This document shows positions 8,739 through 17,577 of a DNA stretch of 64,000 bases, one piece after another (within the stretch, counting starts at the first letter, position 1; every line of letters starts with the position of its first letter). Location of the stretch: assembly GCF_003634455.1 (NCBI RefSeq), contig NZ_RBLC01000001.1, positions 1,878,417 through 1,942,416 of the forward strand, in the 5' to 3' direction. Origin of the DNA: Flavobacterium endophyticum. Lineage in GTDB: Bacteria > Bacteroidota > Bacteroidia > Flavobacteriales > Flavobacteriaceae. Made by a program: the position numbers and the translations under genes. The notes under the pieces were generated by a model that had not been told where the DNA came from, did not search any database, and saw only the letters and a list, made by a program, of their open reading frames with translations.

Positions 8739-9437
8739 ATGATAGGGTATTATATCTTACTAGGTGTTATCGCTTTGGTTAGCTGGGCTGTAAGTGCCAA
8801 GCTCCAAAGCAAGTTCGAATTTTATTCAAAAGTACATTTGCGCAACGGAATGAGCGGCGCTGAGATTGCAGAAAAAATGCTTCAAGATCATGGTATTTCG
8901 GGAGTCAGAGTAATTTCCACTCCAGGTCGTTTGACCGACCACTATAATCCGTCCGATAAGACGGTCAACTTGAGCGAAGCAGTATACAACCAAAGAAACG
9001 CTGCATCTGCCGCAGTTGCTGCTCACGAAGTAGGCCATGCGGTGCAACATGCTCAAGCGTATCAATGGCTGACAATGCGTTCTAAATTAGTTCCGATGGT
9101 GAATGTCGCTGCGCCAATTTCGCAATGGGTGATTATAATCGGTCTTGTTTTAGGAGCCGCCGCAGGAGTAGGAGCCGGATTTTATATTGCCGTTGCCGGT
9201 TTAGTTTTGATGTCAATTGCAACGTTATTCAGCGTCATTACGCTTCCTGTAGAATATGATGCTAGCCACCGTGCTTTGGCTTGGCTGAAAAATAAAAATA
9301 TGCTAAGCCAGCAAGAATATGCCGGAGCCGAAGATTCCCTAAAATGGGCTGCAAGAACGTATCTAGTAGCAGCGTTGGGTGCTATTGCGTCTTTGCTATA
9401 TTGGGCATTGCAGGTTTTTGGAGGAAGAAGAAACTAA
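8739..9437 (+). CDS. Membrane zinc metallopeptidase (YugP/Zn_peptidase_2 family)
   Basis: A 232-residue membrane protein. It has an N-terminal transmembrane helix (residues 2-20), the zinc-binding HEVGH at 96-100 in AAHEVGHAVQHAQAY, two central hydrophobic helices, the segment LPVEYDASHRAL that supplies the third ligand region in this family, and a C-terminal helix. The family is called neutral zinc metallopeptidase, YugP; substrates are unknown. The start was moved from a TTG inside the leuS terminator to the ATG at 8739. Confidence 0.9.
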   Translation: MIGYYILLGVIALVSWAVSAKLQSKFEFYSKVHLRNGMSGAEIAEKMLQDHGISGVRVISTPGRLTDHYNPSDKTVNLSEAVYNQRNAASAAVAAHEVGHAVQHAQAYQWLTMRSKLVPMVNVAAPISQWVIIIGLVLGAAAGVGAGFYIAVAGLVLMSIATLFSVITLPVEYDASHRALAWLKNKNMLSQQEYAGAEDSLKWAARTYLVAALGAIASLLYWALQVFGGRRN

Positions 9438-9447
9438 GGGGGATTTT

Positions 9448-9613
9448 AGATTTCTGATTTTAGACTTAAGATTTGGAAAAAAATATAATAGTTAAAAATC
9501 CGTGTTTAAAAAGCACGGATTTTTTGTTTGCATTTTTGTCAAGTTCTGTATAGTACAACTATTTCTATCCGAAGCATTTTATCCTACCCTCAAAAATCCA
9601 AAATCAGAAATCT
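9448..9613. repeat. 14-bp inverted repeat bracketing a convergent intergenic region
   Basis: AGATTTCTGATTTT at 9448-9461 is the exact reverse complement of AAAATCAGAAATCT at 9600-9613. The arms enclose the bidirectional terminator, and the right arm runs into the stop of the Lrp gene. Confidence 0.6.
9494..9525. terminator. Bidirectional terminator between convergent genes
   Basis: AAAAATCCGTG (9494-9504) pairs perfectly with CACGGATTTTT (9514-9524) across a 9-base loop. T runs occur in both directions, so it can serve both the metallopeptidase and the Lrp gene. Confidence 0.85.
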
Positions 9614-10082
9614 ACAGCTGAATCTGTCTCTCAATCTGCTGATCCAGAGAAATAAAAGTTTCGGTTCTCGAAACACCTTCAATAGCTTGGATTTTAGTAT
9701 TCAGCAATTGCATCAAGTGTTCGTTATCGCGGCAGATAATCTTGATGAGAATCGACCAGTTTCCTGTGGTATAATGACATTCTAAAACTTCGGGAATTTT
9801 TCTTAGTTCACGAACCGCTTCAGGATTTCGTGCGGCCTTGTCCAAATACACGCCTACAAAAGCCATCGTGCTGTAGCCTAAGACTTTTACGTTTACTACA
9901 AACTTTGAACCTGAAATTACGCCCGACTGTTCCAGCTTTCTAAGACGCTGATGAATCGCTGCACCAGAAATACCAATCTTATTAGCAATCTGAAGAATTG
10001 GCTTTCGGGCATCTTCCATTAAATCCCGAAGAATTTCTTTGTCGATACCGTCAATTTCTATTTGTAGGGAATTTATTTTCAT
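9612..10082 (-). CDS. Lrp/AsnC family transcriptional regulator
   Basis: A 156-residue feast/famine regulator. It has an N-terminal winged HTH (IDKEILRDLMEDARKPILQIANKIGISGAAIHQRLRKLEQSGVI) and a C-terminal RAM effector domain (VLGYSTMAFVGVYLD to MQLLNTKIQAIEGV). The ATG at 10082 is preferred over a TTG at 10091. It lies downstream of, and in the same direction as, a saccharopine dehydrogenase gene from which a terminator separates it. The ACTGAA repeats just upstream are candidate autoregulatory sites. The effector is not known; an amino acid such as lysine is plausible from the neighbour. Confidence 0.9.
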   Translation of the reverse strand: MKINSLQIEIDGIDKEILRDLMEDARKPILQIANKIGISGAAIHQRLRKLEQSGVISGSKFVVNVKVLGYSTMAFVGVYLDKAARNPEAVRELRKIPEVLECHYTTGNWSILIKIICRDNEHLMQLLNTKIQAIEGVSRTETFISLDQQIERQIQL

Positions 10083-10096
10083 TGGTTGCAATTTAT

Positions 10097-10165
10097 AACT
10101 GAATTTAAACTTTCAGTTTTATTTACAAACAAATATACTGAATTTTGCTTTTCAGTTAAGCTGAA
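10097..10165. promoter_or_regulatory. Cluster of ACTGAA/TTCAGT operator-like repeats
   Basis: AACTGAA (10097-10103) faces TTCAGTT (10112-10118), and ATACTGAA (10135-10142) faces TTCAGTT (10151-10157), followed by GCTGAA (10160-10165). The two inverted pairs have nearly the same geometry (15 to 16 bases between arms) about 39 bases apart, immediately upstream of the Lrp-type regulator. I infer an autoregulatory operator. Confidence 0.6.
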
Positions 10166-10168
10166 AAA

Positions 10169-10194
10169 AAACCTACATCTTTCGATATAGGTTT
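10169..10194 (-). terminator. Terminator of the saccharopine dehydrogenase gene
   Basis: On the minus strand AAACCTATAT pairs with ATGTAGGTTT (one G-T pair) around a 6-base loop and is followed by T8, starting a few bases after the stop at 10201. Confidence 0.8.
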
Positions 10195-10200
10195 CTAATA

Positions 10201-11571
10201 TTATCCTGCAACGTTCTTTGGATTGTAACCCATATAAGGAACCTGCTTTTCATTAAAGACGACTCCGTAGCTTTCCAATTCTTTTAAAATCGGCAGGTAT
10301 ACTTCTTTGTTTATCGGCAATTGCACGCCTGGCGTCTTGATATTTCCATTTAAAATCTGCAAGGTCGCCATAGCAACAGGAAGGCCGACAGTTTTGGCCA
10401 TAGCAGTATACGTTTGGTCATCGCCCAAACAAACCATTGTCGAGTCAATCTGTTTTTCTTGGCCGTCTAGCTGGTAGCCAAATTTATGATACATTACGAT
10501 CATATCTTTGTCATGCTCCTCAAGCGTCCAGCTTTCTGTCAATATCTTTTCAAGGATTTGAGCAGGCGTTGCATTTTTTAGCCCTACGATTTTGTTGTTA
10601 TTGAATAAATCCAATTCCAATAGCTTGTCCCATTTGATATCGTCTTGATCCATTTTTAGACTCAAGCGCAATTTGATTTCTACAGAATCTGTCGGGTGAT
10701 ACGGCAAGAAAGAATTCGTGAATTCACGATAGGTCATCGTTTCAGAATCTTCCATCGTATAACTATCATCCGTCATCCCCAACTGCACGAACATATTCCA
10801 TGCTTTCGAAAAACCAACACGACGGATGGTTCCTCTATATAAGGTCAAGGCATCATCCAGTCCATAAACACTTTTGTATTTTAAAGAATCTCGGTTGGCA
10901 TAGCCTTCAAATCGGCCATAGCCTTCGACCTCCATAAATTCTGTCCTTCTGAATAACTTGTGATACGGAATGTATTTGTATGTTCCTTCTTGGATAAATT
11001 TCGCAGCACCACCTTGTCCGGCCAAGACTACATTCCTTGGATTCCAAGTAAATTTATAGTTCCAAAGATTGGTATCCGATTCTGGTGCTACCAAGCCGCC
11101 GCAAAACGATTCAAAGAGAATTATTTTGCCACCTTGTTCGCGAATTTCATCAATTACTTTCATGGCGCTCATGTGGTCGATTCCAGGATCAAGTCCTATT
11201 TCGTTCATGAACACCAAGTTGTTTTCTTTCGCTTGAGCATCGAGATTCTGCATCGCTTCGCTGACATAAGAGGCGGTGACCATATGTTTTTTATAAGTAA
11301 TGCAATCTTTTGCCACTTCAATGTGCATGTAAGCAGGAAGCATCGAAATCACAATGTCTGCTTTTTGAATTTCTTCCTTTCTTTGAGTTTCGTTGAAGAT
11401 ATCAAAAGCAATTGCCGTCGCATTTTTATGATTCTTGGTTTTTCTTTGTGCCAATTCTAAAGAAAGGTCTCCGATAGTAAGATGCAGCTTTTCTTCTTCT
11501 GATTTGTTTAGAAGGTATTGAATTAGTGAAGAAGCAGACCTTCCGGCCCCGATTATTAGAATATGTCTCAT
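10201..11571 (-). CDS. Saccharopine dehydrogenase family protein
   Basis: A 456-residue NAD(P)-dependent oxidoreductase. The Rossmann loop IIGAGRSASSLIQYL is near residues 5-18, followed by VISMLPAYMHIEVAKDCITYKKHMVTASYVS and MNEIGLDPGIDHMSAMKVID, typical of the saccharopine reductase/LYS9-like catalytic domain. The usual role is in lysine turnover through saccharopine. The start was moved from a TTG at 11598, which falls in the -7 element, to the ATG at 11571. The Lrp-type regulator follows. A gene resembling glutaryl-CoA dehydrogenase at 50-51 kb could act lower in lysine breakdown, but the two are not linked here. Confidence 0.88.
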   Translation of the reverse strand: MRHILIIGAGRSASSLIQYLLNKSEEEKLHLTIGDLSLELAQRKTKNHKNATAIAFDIFNETQRKEEIQKADIVISMLPAYMHIEVAKDCITYKKHMVTASYVSEAMQNLDAQAKENNLVFMNEIGLDPGIDHMSAMKVIDEIREQGGKIILFESFCGGLVAPESDTNLWNYKFTWNPRNVVLAGQGGAAKFIQEGTYKYIPYHKLFRRTEFMEVEGYGRFEGYANRDSLKYKSVYGLDDALTLYRGTIRRVGFSKAWNMFVQLGMTDDSYTMEDSETMTYREFTNSFLPYHPTDSVEIKLRLSLKMDQDDIKWDKLLELDLFNNNKIVGLKNATPAQILEKILTESWTLEEHDKDMIVMYHKFGYQLDGQEKQIDSTMVCLGDDQTYTAMAKTVGLPVAMATLQILNGNIKTPGVQLPINKEVYLPILKELESYGVVFNEKQVPYMGYNPKNVAG

Positions 11572-11597
11572 GAAAACCGTAATTTTTAATAATAACA

Positions 11598-11605
11598 CAA
11601 AAGTA
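11598..11605 (-). promoter_or_regulatory. -7 element of the saccharopine dehydrogenase gene
   Basis: TACTTTTG on the minus strand matches TAnnTTTG, 26 bases before the ATG at 11571. Confidence 0.6.
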
Positions 11606-11667
11606 ATTATTTGTTATATTTAAAAAAACTTAAAGGCGTTTGATTATCATAAAGTTTTCAAGATGCT

Positions 11668-11675
11668 TAACTTTG
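11668..11675 (+). promoter_or_regulatory. -7 element of the DUF423 gene
   Basis: TAACTTTG matches TAnnTTTG, 19 bases before the ATG at 11695. Confidence 0.55.
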
Positions 11676-11694
11676 TGCTTCAAATTAAACAACA

Positions 11695-12081
11695 ATGGAC
11701 AGAAAAATAATTTCTACTGCAGCAATTTTAGGCTTTATTGCAATTATCTTAGGTGCTTTTGGCGCCCATGCCTTGAAAAAAGTCTTAACCATTGAACAGC
11801 TTACTTCTTTTGAAACAGGTGTAAAATATCAGATATATCATGCGCTGTTTCTCTTGTTTGCCGGGAGCACAAATCTGATCTCAGAAAAAGCAAAAAAGAC
11901 CCTATATTATTTAGTCGTATTTGGCGTTATACTTTTTTCGGGTTCTATTTATCTTTTAGCGACAAAAAACGTAACAAACGTGGATTTCAGCGTTATAGGA
12001 TTTATAACGCCGATTGGAGGATTGCTAATGATTATGGCTTGGGGGCTTCTTTTTTTGAATATTCTTAAGAGAAAAGCATAA
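11695..12081 (+). CDS. DUF423 family membrane protein
   Basis: A 128-residue protein with four hydrophobic helices. The N-terminal ILGFIAIILGAFGAHALKK and the following TGVKYQIYHALFLLFAG are the DUF423 (YwdK/YgdD) signature. Function is unknown in all organisms I know of. It stands alone, with its own promoter, between the lysine-related block and pckA. Confidence 0.88.
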   Translation: MDRKIISTAAILGFIAIILGAFGAHALKKVLTIEQLTSFETGVKYQIYHALFLLFAGSTNLISEKAKKTLYYLVVFGVILFSGSIYLLATKNVTNVDFSVIGFITPIGGLLMIMAWGLLFLNILKRKA

Positions 12082-12118
12082 AGTTTTACCAAATATATCC
12101 AATCTGAAATTTAATTTT

Positions 12119-12126
12119 TACTTTTG
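12119..12126 (+). promoter_or_regulatory. -7 element of pckA
   Basis: TACTTTTG matches TAnnTTTG, 33 bases before the pckA ATG. Confidence 0.55.
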
Positions 12127-12159
12127 CGAAATAATTAAACACAACTCAATTAGAATTCT

Positions 12160-13788
12160 ATGGATAATTACACCCAATTTACGAAATCGATTTCGTTAGA
12201 AAAATATGGAATCAAGAATGTCGAAGAAGTGATCTATAATCCTTCTTATGAATTGCTTTATGCCGAAGAGTTAAATCCTAGTCTTATAGGATTTGAAAAA
12301 GGACAATTGACAGAGCTTGGAGCAGTGAATGTAATGACGGGTGATTTTACAGGTCGTTCTCCAAAAGATAAATATATTGTTCAAGATGATGTTACTAAAG
12401 ATACGATCTGGTGGACATCAGACAAAGCGGTTAACGATAATAAGCCGATCAGCCAAAATACTTGGGAAGCTTTAAAGAAAACTACAGTCGAGCAGCTTTC
12501 AAATAAAAAATTATATGTTGTGGATGCTTTTTGCGGCGCCAACGAGAACACCAGGCTGAAAGTACGTTTTATCGTTGAGGTAGCTTGGCAGGCACATTTC
12601 GTAAAAAATATGTTCATCCGTCCGACAGAAGAAGAGCTTGAAAACTATGGAGAGCCTGATTTTGTGGTAATGAACGCATCAAAAACAGAATTTGCCGATT
12701 ATAAAAATCATGGATTGAATTCTGAAGTGTATATCGCTTTCAACCTTACTGAAAAAGTCCAAATTATTGGAGGAACTTGGTATGGAGGTGAAATGAAAAA
12801 AGGACTTTTCGCGATGATGAACTATTACCTTCCGTTGCAAGGAATAGCTTCAATGCACTGTTCTGCCAATAAAGGAAAAGATGGCGATGTTGCTGTTTTC
12901 TTCGGATTGTCTGGAACAGGAAAAACGACGCTTTCTACAGATCCTAAACGCGAATTGATTGGCGATGATGAGCACGGTTGGGACAATGACGGTGTTTTCA
13001 ATTTCGAAGGCGGCTGTTATGCAAAAACAATCGACTTAAGCAAAGAAAACGAGCCGGATATCTATAATGCAATCCGAAAAGATGCTTTGCTAGAAAACGT
13101 AACTGTTGATGCAGACGGCAAGATTGATTTCAAAGACGGTTCAGTGACTCAAAATACAAGAGTTTCTTATCCTATTTACCATATCGATAATATCGTAAAA
13201 CCGGTTTCTAAGGCTGGCCATGCTTCAAAAGTAATTTTCTTGACTGCTGATGCGTTCGGAGTTATGCCTCCAGTTGCAAAACTTTCGCCAGAGCAAACTA
13301 AATACCATTTCCTTTCAGGATTTACTGCAAAATTAGCAGGAACTGAAAGAGGAGTAACAGAACCACAGCCTACTTTCTCAGCTTGCTTCGGTAAAGCTTT
13401 CCTTTCGCTTCATCCTACACAATATGGTGAAGAATTGGTTAAAAAGATGGAAGAGCACAACGCAACCGCTTATATCGTAAATACAGGTTGGAACGGTACT
13501 GGAAAAAGAATTTCGATTAAAAATACAAGAGCGATTATCGACAGAATCTTAGATGGTTCTTTGGAAAACGCAGCAACTACGACTTTGCCGATTTTCAATT
13601 TTGAAATCCCGACAGCTTTAGAAGGAGTAGACTCTGATATTCTTGATCCAAGAAAAACCTATTCAAACGAATCAGAATGGGAAACTAAGGCCAAAGATTT
13701 AGGAAGGCTTTTCGTAAAGAACTTTGTACAATATGCAACTAATGAAGAAGGCAAAAACCTTGTGAAAGCAGGGCCGCAAGTTGACTAA
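12160..13788 (+). CDS. pckA: Phosphoenolpyruvate carboxykinase (ATP)
   Basis: Converts oxaloacetate and ATP to phosphoenolpyruvate and CO2, the entry to gluconeogenesis. At 542 residues it is full length for the ATP-type enzyme. Visible motifs are [10 protein letters not shown] near the N-terminus, the PEPCK-specific segment MHCSANKG, the P-loop [11 protein letters not shown] at about 249-259, the metal-site stretch LIGDDEHGW, and the C-terminal [20 protein letters not shown]. It has its own promoter and a strong palindromic terminator. Confidence 0.97.
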   Translation: MDNYTQFTKSISLEKYGIKNVEEVIYNPSYELLYAEELNPSLIGFEKGQLTELGAVNVMTGDFTGRSPKDKYIVQDDVTKDTIWWTSDKAVNDNKPISQNTWEALKKTTVEQLSNKKLYVVDAFCGANENTRLKVRFIVEVAWQAHFVKNMFIRPTEEELENYGEPDFVVMNASKTEFADYKNHGLNSEVYIAFNLTEKVQIIGGTWYGGEMKKGLFAMMNYYLPLQGIASMHCSANKGKDGDVAVFFGLSGTGKTTLSTDPKRELIGDDEHGWDNDGVFNFEGGCYAKTIDLSKENEPDIYNAIRKDALLENVTVDADGKIDFKDGSVTQNTRVSYPIYHIDNIVKPVSKAGHASKVIFLTADAFGVMPPVAKLSPEQTKYHFLSGFTAKLAGTERGVTEPQPTFSACFGKAFLSLHPTQYGEELVKKMEEHNATAYIVNTGWNGTGKRISIKNTRAIIDRILDGSLENAATTTLPIFNFEIPTALEGVDSDILDPRKTYSNESEWETKAKDLGRLFVKNFVQYATNEEGKNLVKAGPQVD

Positions 13789-13804
13789 TTATGATGCTAT
13801 AAAT

Positions 13805-13832
13805 AAAAAACCCTGCAATTGCAGGGTTTTTT
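13805..13832. terminator. Bidirectional terminator between pckA and the hemD-like gene
   Basis: A perfect palindrome, A6 CCCTGCAATTGCAGGG T6, lies between the two convergent stops and has T runs both ways. Confidence 0.9.
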
Positions 13833-13856
13833 TATGTTTAAAAAGAAACAAAAGAA

Positions 13857-14615
13857 TTATTTTCCTTTGTCTTCTTTGTTTGCTTTTGCAATATATTTTT
13901 CCAAAGCCATTGTCATGGATGGTGCTTCAGGAGACGGAGCCATGATATCGACTCTTAATCCGTGATCTAAAGCTTCTTTTTGTGTAGTGCTCCCGAAAAC
14001 AGCAATTCTAGTATTGTTTTGCTCGAAGTCAGGGAAGTTCATGAATAATGATTTGATTCCTGTCGGGCTGAAAAAAGCCAATACATCATAATACACATCT
14101 GCTAAATCAGACAAATCGCTCATTACAGTTTTGTAAAAAGTAGCCTGTGTCCAATTAACTTTCAAATTATTCAAAGTCTGCGGCGCATCAGCATTCAATT
14201 GGTCTGAAGCCGGCAAAAGGAATTTCTCGTCTTTGTACTTTTTGATCAGTGGCGATAGATCAGCAAAGTCTTTCTGGCCCACATAAATCTTACGTTTTCT
14301 GTAAACTACATATTTTTGAAGATAAAAAGCAATAGCTTCAGACTGGCAGAAATATTTTAAATCTTCTGGAATCTTATATCTCATTTCCTCAGCTACTCTG
14401 AAAAAGTGATCGATAGAATTTTTGCTAGTTAAGATGATGGCTGTAAAATTGTTCAAGTCAATTTTTTGCTGTCTCACGTCTTTTGCACTAACGCCTTCAA
14501 CGTGGATAAAAGGCCTGAAATCAATTTTGACTTTGTGCTTTTGCTGCAACTCAAAATATGGAGAATTTTCTACTTTAGGCTCTGGTTGCGAAACCAAAAT
14601 TGTTTTCACTTTCAT
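13857..14615 (-). CDS. Uroporphyrinogen-III synthase (HemD-like)
   Basis: A 252-residue protein of the HemD fold, which closes the linear tetrapyrrole hydroxymethylbilane. It begins MKVKTILVSQPEPKVENSPYF and contains AIILTSKNSIDHFFRVAEEM, FCQSEAIAFYLQKYVV, FLLPASDQLN, and VLAFFSPTGIKSLFMNFPDF, which follow the two-lobed pattern of the family. HemD is poorly conserved, so the activity is likely but not certain. The start at 14615 is preferred; an ATG at 14624 is possible, and longer forms would overlap the DUF4271 gene upstream. Confidence 0.82.
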   Translation of the reverse strand: MKVKTILVSQPEPKVENSPYFELQQKHKVKIDFRPFIHVEGVSAKDVRQQKIDLNNFTAIILTSKNSIDHFFRVAEEMRYKIPEDLKYFCQSEAIAFYLQKYVVYRKRKIYVGQKDFADLSPLIKKYKDEKFLLPASDQLNADAPQTLNNLKVNWTQATFYKTVMSDLSDLADVYYDVLAFFSPTGIKSLFMNFPDFEQNNTRIAVFGSTTQKEALDHGLRVDIMAPSPEAPSMTMALEKYIAKANKEDKGK

Positions 14616-14635
14616 AGTTGACATTTTCTTGTGTG

Positions 14636-15301
14636 CTACCTTTTTGTAAACCAATAATACATGAAATAATAAGGTGCTATTTCAAGTGCGCAAAGATACA
14701 AAATAAAATAAAACAACTTGCCAATAATCAAATTTTGATAAATTTTTAAAGAAAGAAGATAAGTAAGGATATTTATTAACAAAATGATAGCAATAAGAAA
14801 ATATATTAATAAATCTATTGGCGTATCGTTATAAAATAAAATGACATTAATAGGAAGAATGCAAAGTCCTATATAGGTTCTGTAGCTCACTTTTTGTAAA
14901 TTAAACTGCTCGTTAAATTCTTCGACATTAAAAGAAGTGGCTATTATCTTCTCTATCAGATATTTAGAAAGTATAAAAACGCTCAAAAGCGTAACGATTT
15001 GTATGTAGGTAATCCAGTCGGTTTTTGAAGCATATCCAAAATAACTAAGCATTATCTGAATAAAAAATGCAAAAGAAATCACTTGGACTACAAACAATGA
15101 AATCGTAAACCAGTTCATTAAGTTGCCGCTGTCTCTATAAATCTTGATATATTTATCGCTATAGGCCAATCTGGAAAAATCAGAAAAACGGCTTTCAAAA
15201 ACACCTTTCGTTGCAGCAATAAGTACAAAGCAAAGCACAAAAAGAACGGTTGCCCAATCCTTGCTTTCCAAAATTCTCGGCTGTAAAACGATTTCTAACA
15301 T
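14636..15301 (-). CDS. DUF4271 membrane protein
   Basis: A 221-residue protein with about seven hydrophobic segments and no recognised catalytic motif; the start MLEIVLQPRILESKDWATVLFVLCFVLIAATKGVFESRFSDFSRL is typical of DUF4271, a Bacteroidetes family. It is 20 bases upstream of the HemD-like gene and probably in one transcript with it. Function is unknown. It is divergent from the polyprenol-phosphate mannosyltransferase gene. Confidence 0.85.
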   Translation of the reverse strand: MLEIVLQPRILESKDWATVLFVLCFVLIAATKGVFESRFSDFSRLAYSDKYIKIYRDSGNLMNWFTISLFVVQVISFAFFIQIMLSYFGYASKTDWITYIQIVTLLSVFILSKYLIEKIIATSFNVEEFNEQFNLQKVSYRTYIGLCILPINVILFYNDTPIDLLIYFLIAIILLINILTYLLSLKIYQNLIIGKLFYFILYLCALEIAPYYFMYYWFTKR

Positions 15302-15305
15302 GAGG

Positions 15306-15313
15306 CAAAATTA
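15306..15313 (-). promoter_or_regulatory. -7 element of the DUF4271-hemD transcript
   Basis: TAATTTTG on the minus strand lies only 4 bases before the ATG at 15301. If used, the mRNA would be nearly leaderless. Confidence 0.4.
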
Positions 15314-15424
15314 GTGATTTTTTATTGCTTTCATTTTTATTTTTTAAGCAGCTTGTAGGTAATAAAAATTCAAAAAGGATTCGATTATTATAATTTTATT
15401 ATGAATCAGCAACCATAAAAAGTT

Positions 15425-15432
15425 TACTTTTG
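15425..15432 (+). promoter_or_regulatory. -7 element of the mannosyltransferase gene
   Basis: TACTTTTG matches TAnnTTTG, 18 bases before the ATG at 15451. Confidence 0.55.
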
Positions 15433-15450
15433 TCATGAAATTATGCAAAT

Positions 15451-16176
15451 ATGAACGACGGCATTGTTATAATTCCCACTTATAACGAAATTGAAAATAT
15501 CGAGAGCATCATCAGGACTGTGTTTTCTCTGCAGAAGCCGTTTCACGTTTTGATAATTGATGACAATTCCCCAGATCATACCGCAAAAAAAGTAATAGCG
15601 CTTCAGGAAGAATATCCTGATAGGCTATTTTTGGAACAACGCAGTAAAAAATCAGGCTTAGGTACAGCCTATGTTCATGGATTCAAATGGGCTTTGGAGC
15701 GTGAATACGAATACATTTTTGAAATGGATGCCGATTTTTCGCATAATCCGCATGATTTAGAGAGGCTTTATGATTCCTGCCGTTTTGGAATCTATGATGT
15801 CGCAATCGGTTCCCGATATGTCACAGGCGTAAATGTAGTCAACTGGCCTTTGAGTCGCGTATTGCTTTCTTATTTTGCCTCGGTCTATGTTCGGATGATT
15901 ACAGGAATGGAAATCCAAGATACCACTGCTGGATTTGTATGCTATAAAAAAAATGTCTTGAAAAGTATCAATCTTGATAAGATTAAATTTATCGGATATG
16001 CTTTCCAGATAGAAATGAAATACAGGGCTTACGCCAAAAAATTTAAAATTGTTGAAGTGCCAATTATTTTCACCGACCGGACGAAAGGACAGTCAAAAAT
16101 GAGCAACTCTATTATCAAAGAAGCCATTTTCGGTGTAATTGTCTTAAGGATAAAGAAAATATTCAACAGTTTGTAG
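15451..16176 (+). CDS. Polyprenol-phosphate mannosyltransferase-like GT2 enzyme
   Basis: A 241-residue soluble glycosyltransferase of family GT2, resembling dolichol-phosphate mannose synthase. It has IIPTYNEIENIESII at the N-terminus, IDDNSPDHTA at 37-45, the DXD-type EMDADFSHNP with Asp93 and Asp95, and DTTAGFVCYKK. It has no C-terminal membrane helix, as in Ppm1-type catalytic subunits. The inferred role is transfer of a sugar from a nucleotide sugar to undecaprenyl phosphate for envelope glycans. It is followed at 51 bases by dihydroorotase. Confidence 0.88.
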   Translation: MNDGIVIIPTYNEIENIESIIRTVFSLQKPFHVLIIDDNSPDHTAKKVIALQEEYPDRLFLEQRSKKSGLGTAYVHGFKWALEREYEYIFEMDADFSHNPHDLERLYDSCRFGIYDVAIGSRYVTGVNVVNWPLSRVLLSYFASVYVRMITGMEIQDTTAGFVCYKKNVLKSINLDKIKFIGYAFQIEMKYRAYAKKFKIVEVPIIFTDRTKGQSKMSNSIIKEAIFGVIVLRIKKIFNSL

Positions 16177-16227
16177 GTAACTTTGCTTGCTGTTCTAGCA
16201 ATGCGAAAATAACAAAGAAAAGAAGAG

Positions 16228-17568
16228 ATGAAAAGTGTTTTGATTAAGAATGCCAAAATAGTAAACGAAGGAACTATTTTTGAAGGAGACGTTTTAATTG
16301 AAAACGAATTTATTGTTGAAATTGCAGAAACGATTAGCGCAAAATCATCGTCAACAAAAATCATCAATGCCGAAGGGAGCTACTTGATTCCAGGTGCTAT
16401 TGACGATCAAGTGCATTTTCGCGAACCAGGCTTGACGCATAAAGGAGATATCGCTTCAGAATCACGTGCGGCTGTTGCTGGAGGAATTACGTCTTTTATA
16501 GAGATGCCGAATACCAATCCTCAATCCACTACGATTGAATTGCTGGAGGAAAAATTTAAGATCGCTTCTGAAAAATCGGTGGCAAATTATTCTTTTATGT
16601 TTGGTGGCACTAACGACAATCTGGAAGAAATTCTGAAAGTAAACCCAAAAACTGTTGCTGGACTGAAATTGTTTTTAGGTTCTTCAACTGGAAACATGCT
16701 GGTTGACAATGAAGAAGTTTTAGAAAAAATATTCGCGAGTACGCCATTGCTGATTGCAGTGCATTGCGAAGATGAGGAAACCATCAAAAACAATCTGGCT
16801 AAATATAAGGAAGAATATGGAGACGATATTCCGATGAAATTCCATCATCTGATCCGAAGCGAAGAAGCGTGTTATATTTCCTCGTCAAAAGCAATCGAAT
16901 TGGCGAAGAAGACTGGTGCACGCCTGCACGTTTTCCATCTTTCGACAGCAAAAGAAATGAAGCTGTTTACGAATAAGATTCCTTTAGAAGAAAAGAAAAT
17001 TACTGCCGAAGCTTGTATCCATCATTTGTGGTTTACTAATGAAGATTATGATAAAAAAGGTACATTGATCAAATGGAATCCCGCTGTCAAAACCCAAGCA
17101 GATAAAGATGCGCTTTGGGAAGCTTTGCTCGATGACAGGATTGATGTGATTGCTACTGACCATGCGCCACATACGTTAGAAGAAAAGAAAAATCCATATA
17201 CTTCTGCGCCATCAGGAGGACCGCTAGTACAGCATGCTGTTGTGGCTATGTTCGAGGCCTTCCATCAAGGAAAGATTTCTGTTGAGAAAATCGTTGAAAA
17301 AATGGCCCATAATCCAGCCAAGATTTTCAAGATTGAAAAGCGAGGCTTTATCAAAGAAGGGTATTATGCCGATTTGGCTATTGTCAATGCTGGATTGCCT
17401 TGGAGCGTGAAAAAAGAAAATATTCTTTACAAATGCGGTTGGTCGCCTTTCGAAGGATTTACCTTTAAATCAAGGATAACGCATACCTTTGTGAACGGCG
17501 AATTGGTTTATAATAATTTCAAGGTAAAAGATGTTCGTGCTGGAATGCGTTTGGAATTTGATCGTTAA
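16228..17568 (+). CDS. pyrC: Dihydroorotase
   Basis: An amidohydrolase of pyrimidine synthesis (carbamoyl aspartate to dihydroorotate), 446 residues. Metal-site segments are IDDQVHFREPG (59-68), GLKLFLGSSTGNM with Lys147, AVHCEDE with His179, LHVFHLST with His234 and His237, and ATDHAPHT with Asp311. The usual HxH is QxH here: Gln61 replaces the first histidine, a form I recall from Bacteroidetes dihydroorotases. An allantoinase-like amidohydrolase is the alternative, but the surrounding sequence and EMPNTNP motif favour dihydroorotase. Confidence 0.87.
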   Translation: MKSVLIKNAKIVNEGTIFEGDVLIENEFIVEIAETISAKSSSTKIINAEGSYLIPGAIDDQVHFREPGLTHKGDIASESRAAVAGGITSFIEMPNTNPQSTTIELLEEKFKIASEKSVANYSFMFGGTNDNLEEILKVNPKTVAGLKLFLGSSTGNMLVDNEEVLEKIFASTPLLIAVHCEDEETIKNNLAKYKEEYGDDIPMKFHHLIRSEEACYISSSKAIELAKKTGARLHVFHLSTAKEMKLFTNKIPLEEKKITAEACIHHLWFTNEDYDKKGTLIKWNPAVKTQADKDALWEALLDDRIDVIATDHAPHTLEEKKNPYTSAPSGGPLVQHAVVAMFEAFHQGKISVEKIVEKMAHNPAKIFKIEKRGFIKEGYYADLAIVNAGLPWSVKKENILYKCGWSPFEGFTFKSRITHTFVNGELVYNNFKVKDVRAGMRLEFDR

Positions 17569-17577
17569 AAGAAGATT

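Noticed and set aside
10960..11460. 166-codon plus-strand open frame
   Set aside because: It lies fully antisense to the saccharopine dehydrogenase gene, and its product has no recognisable motif.
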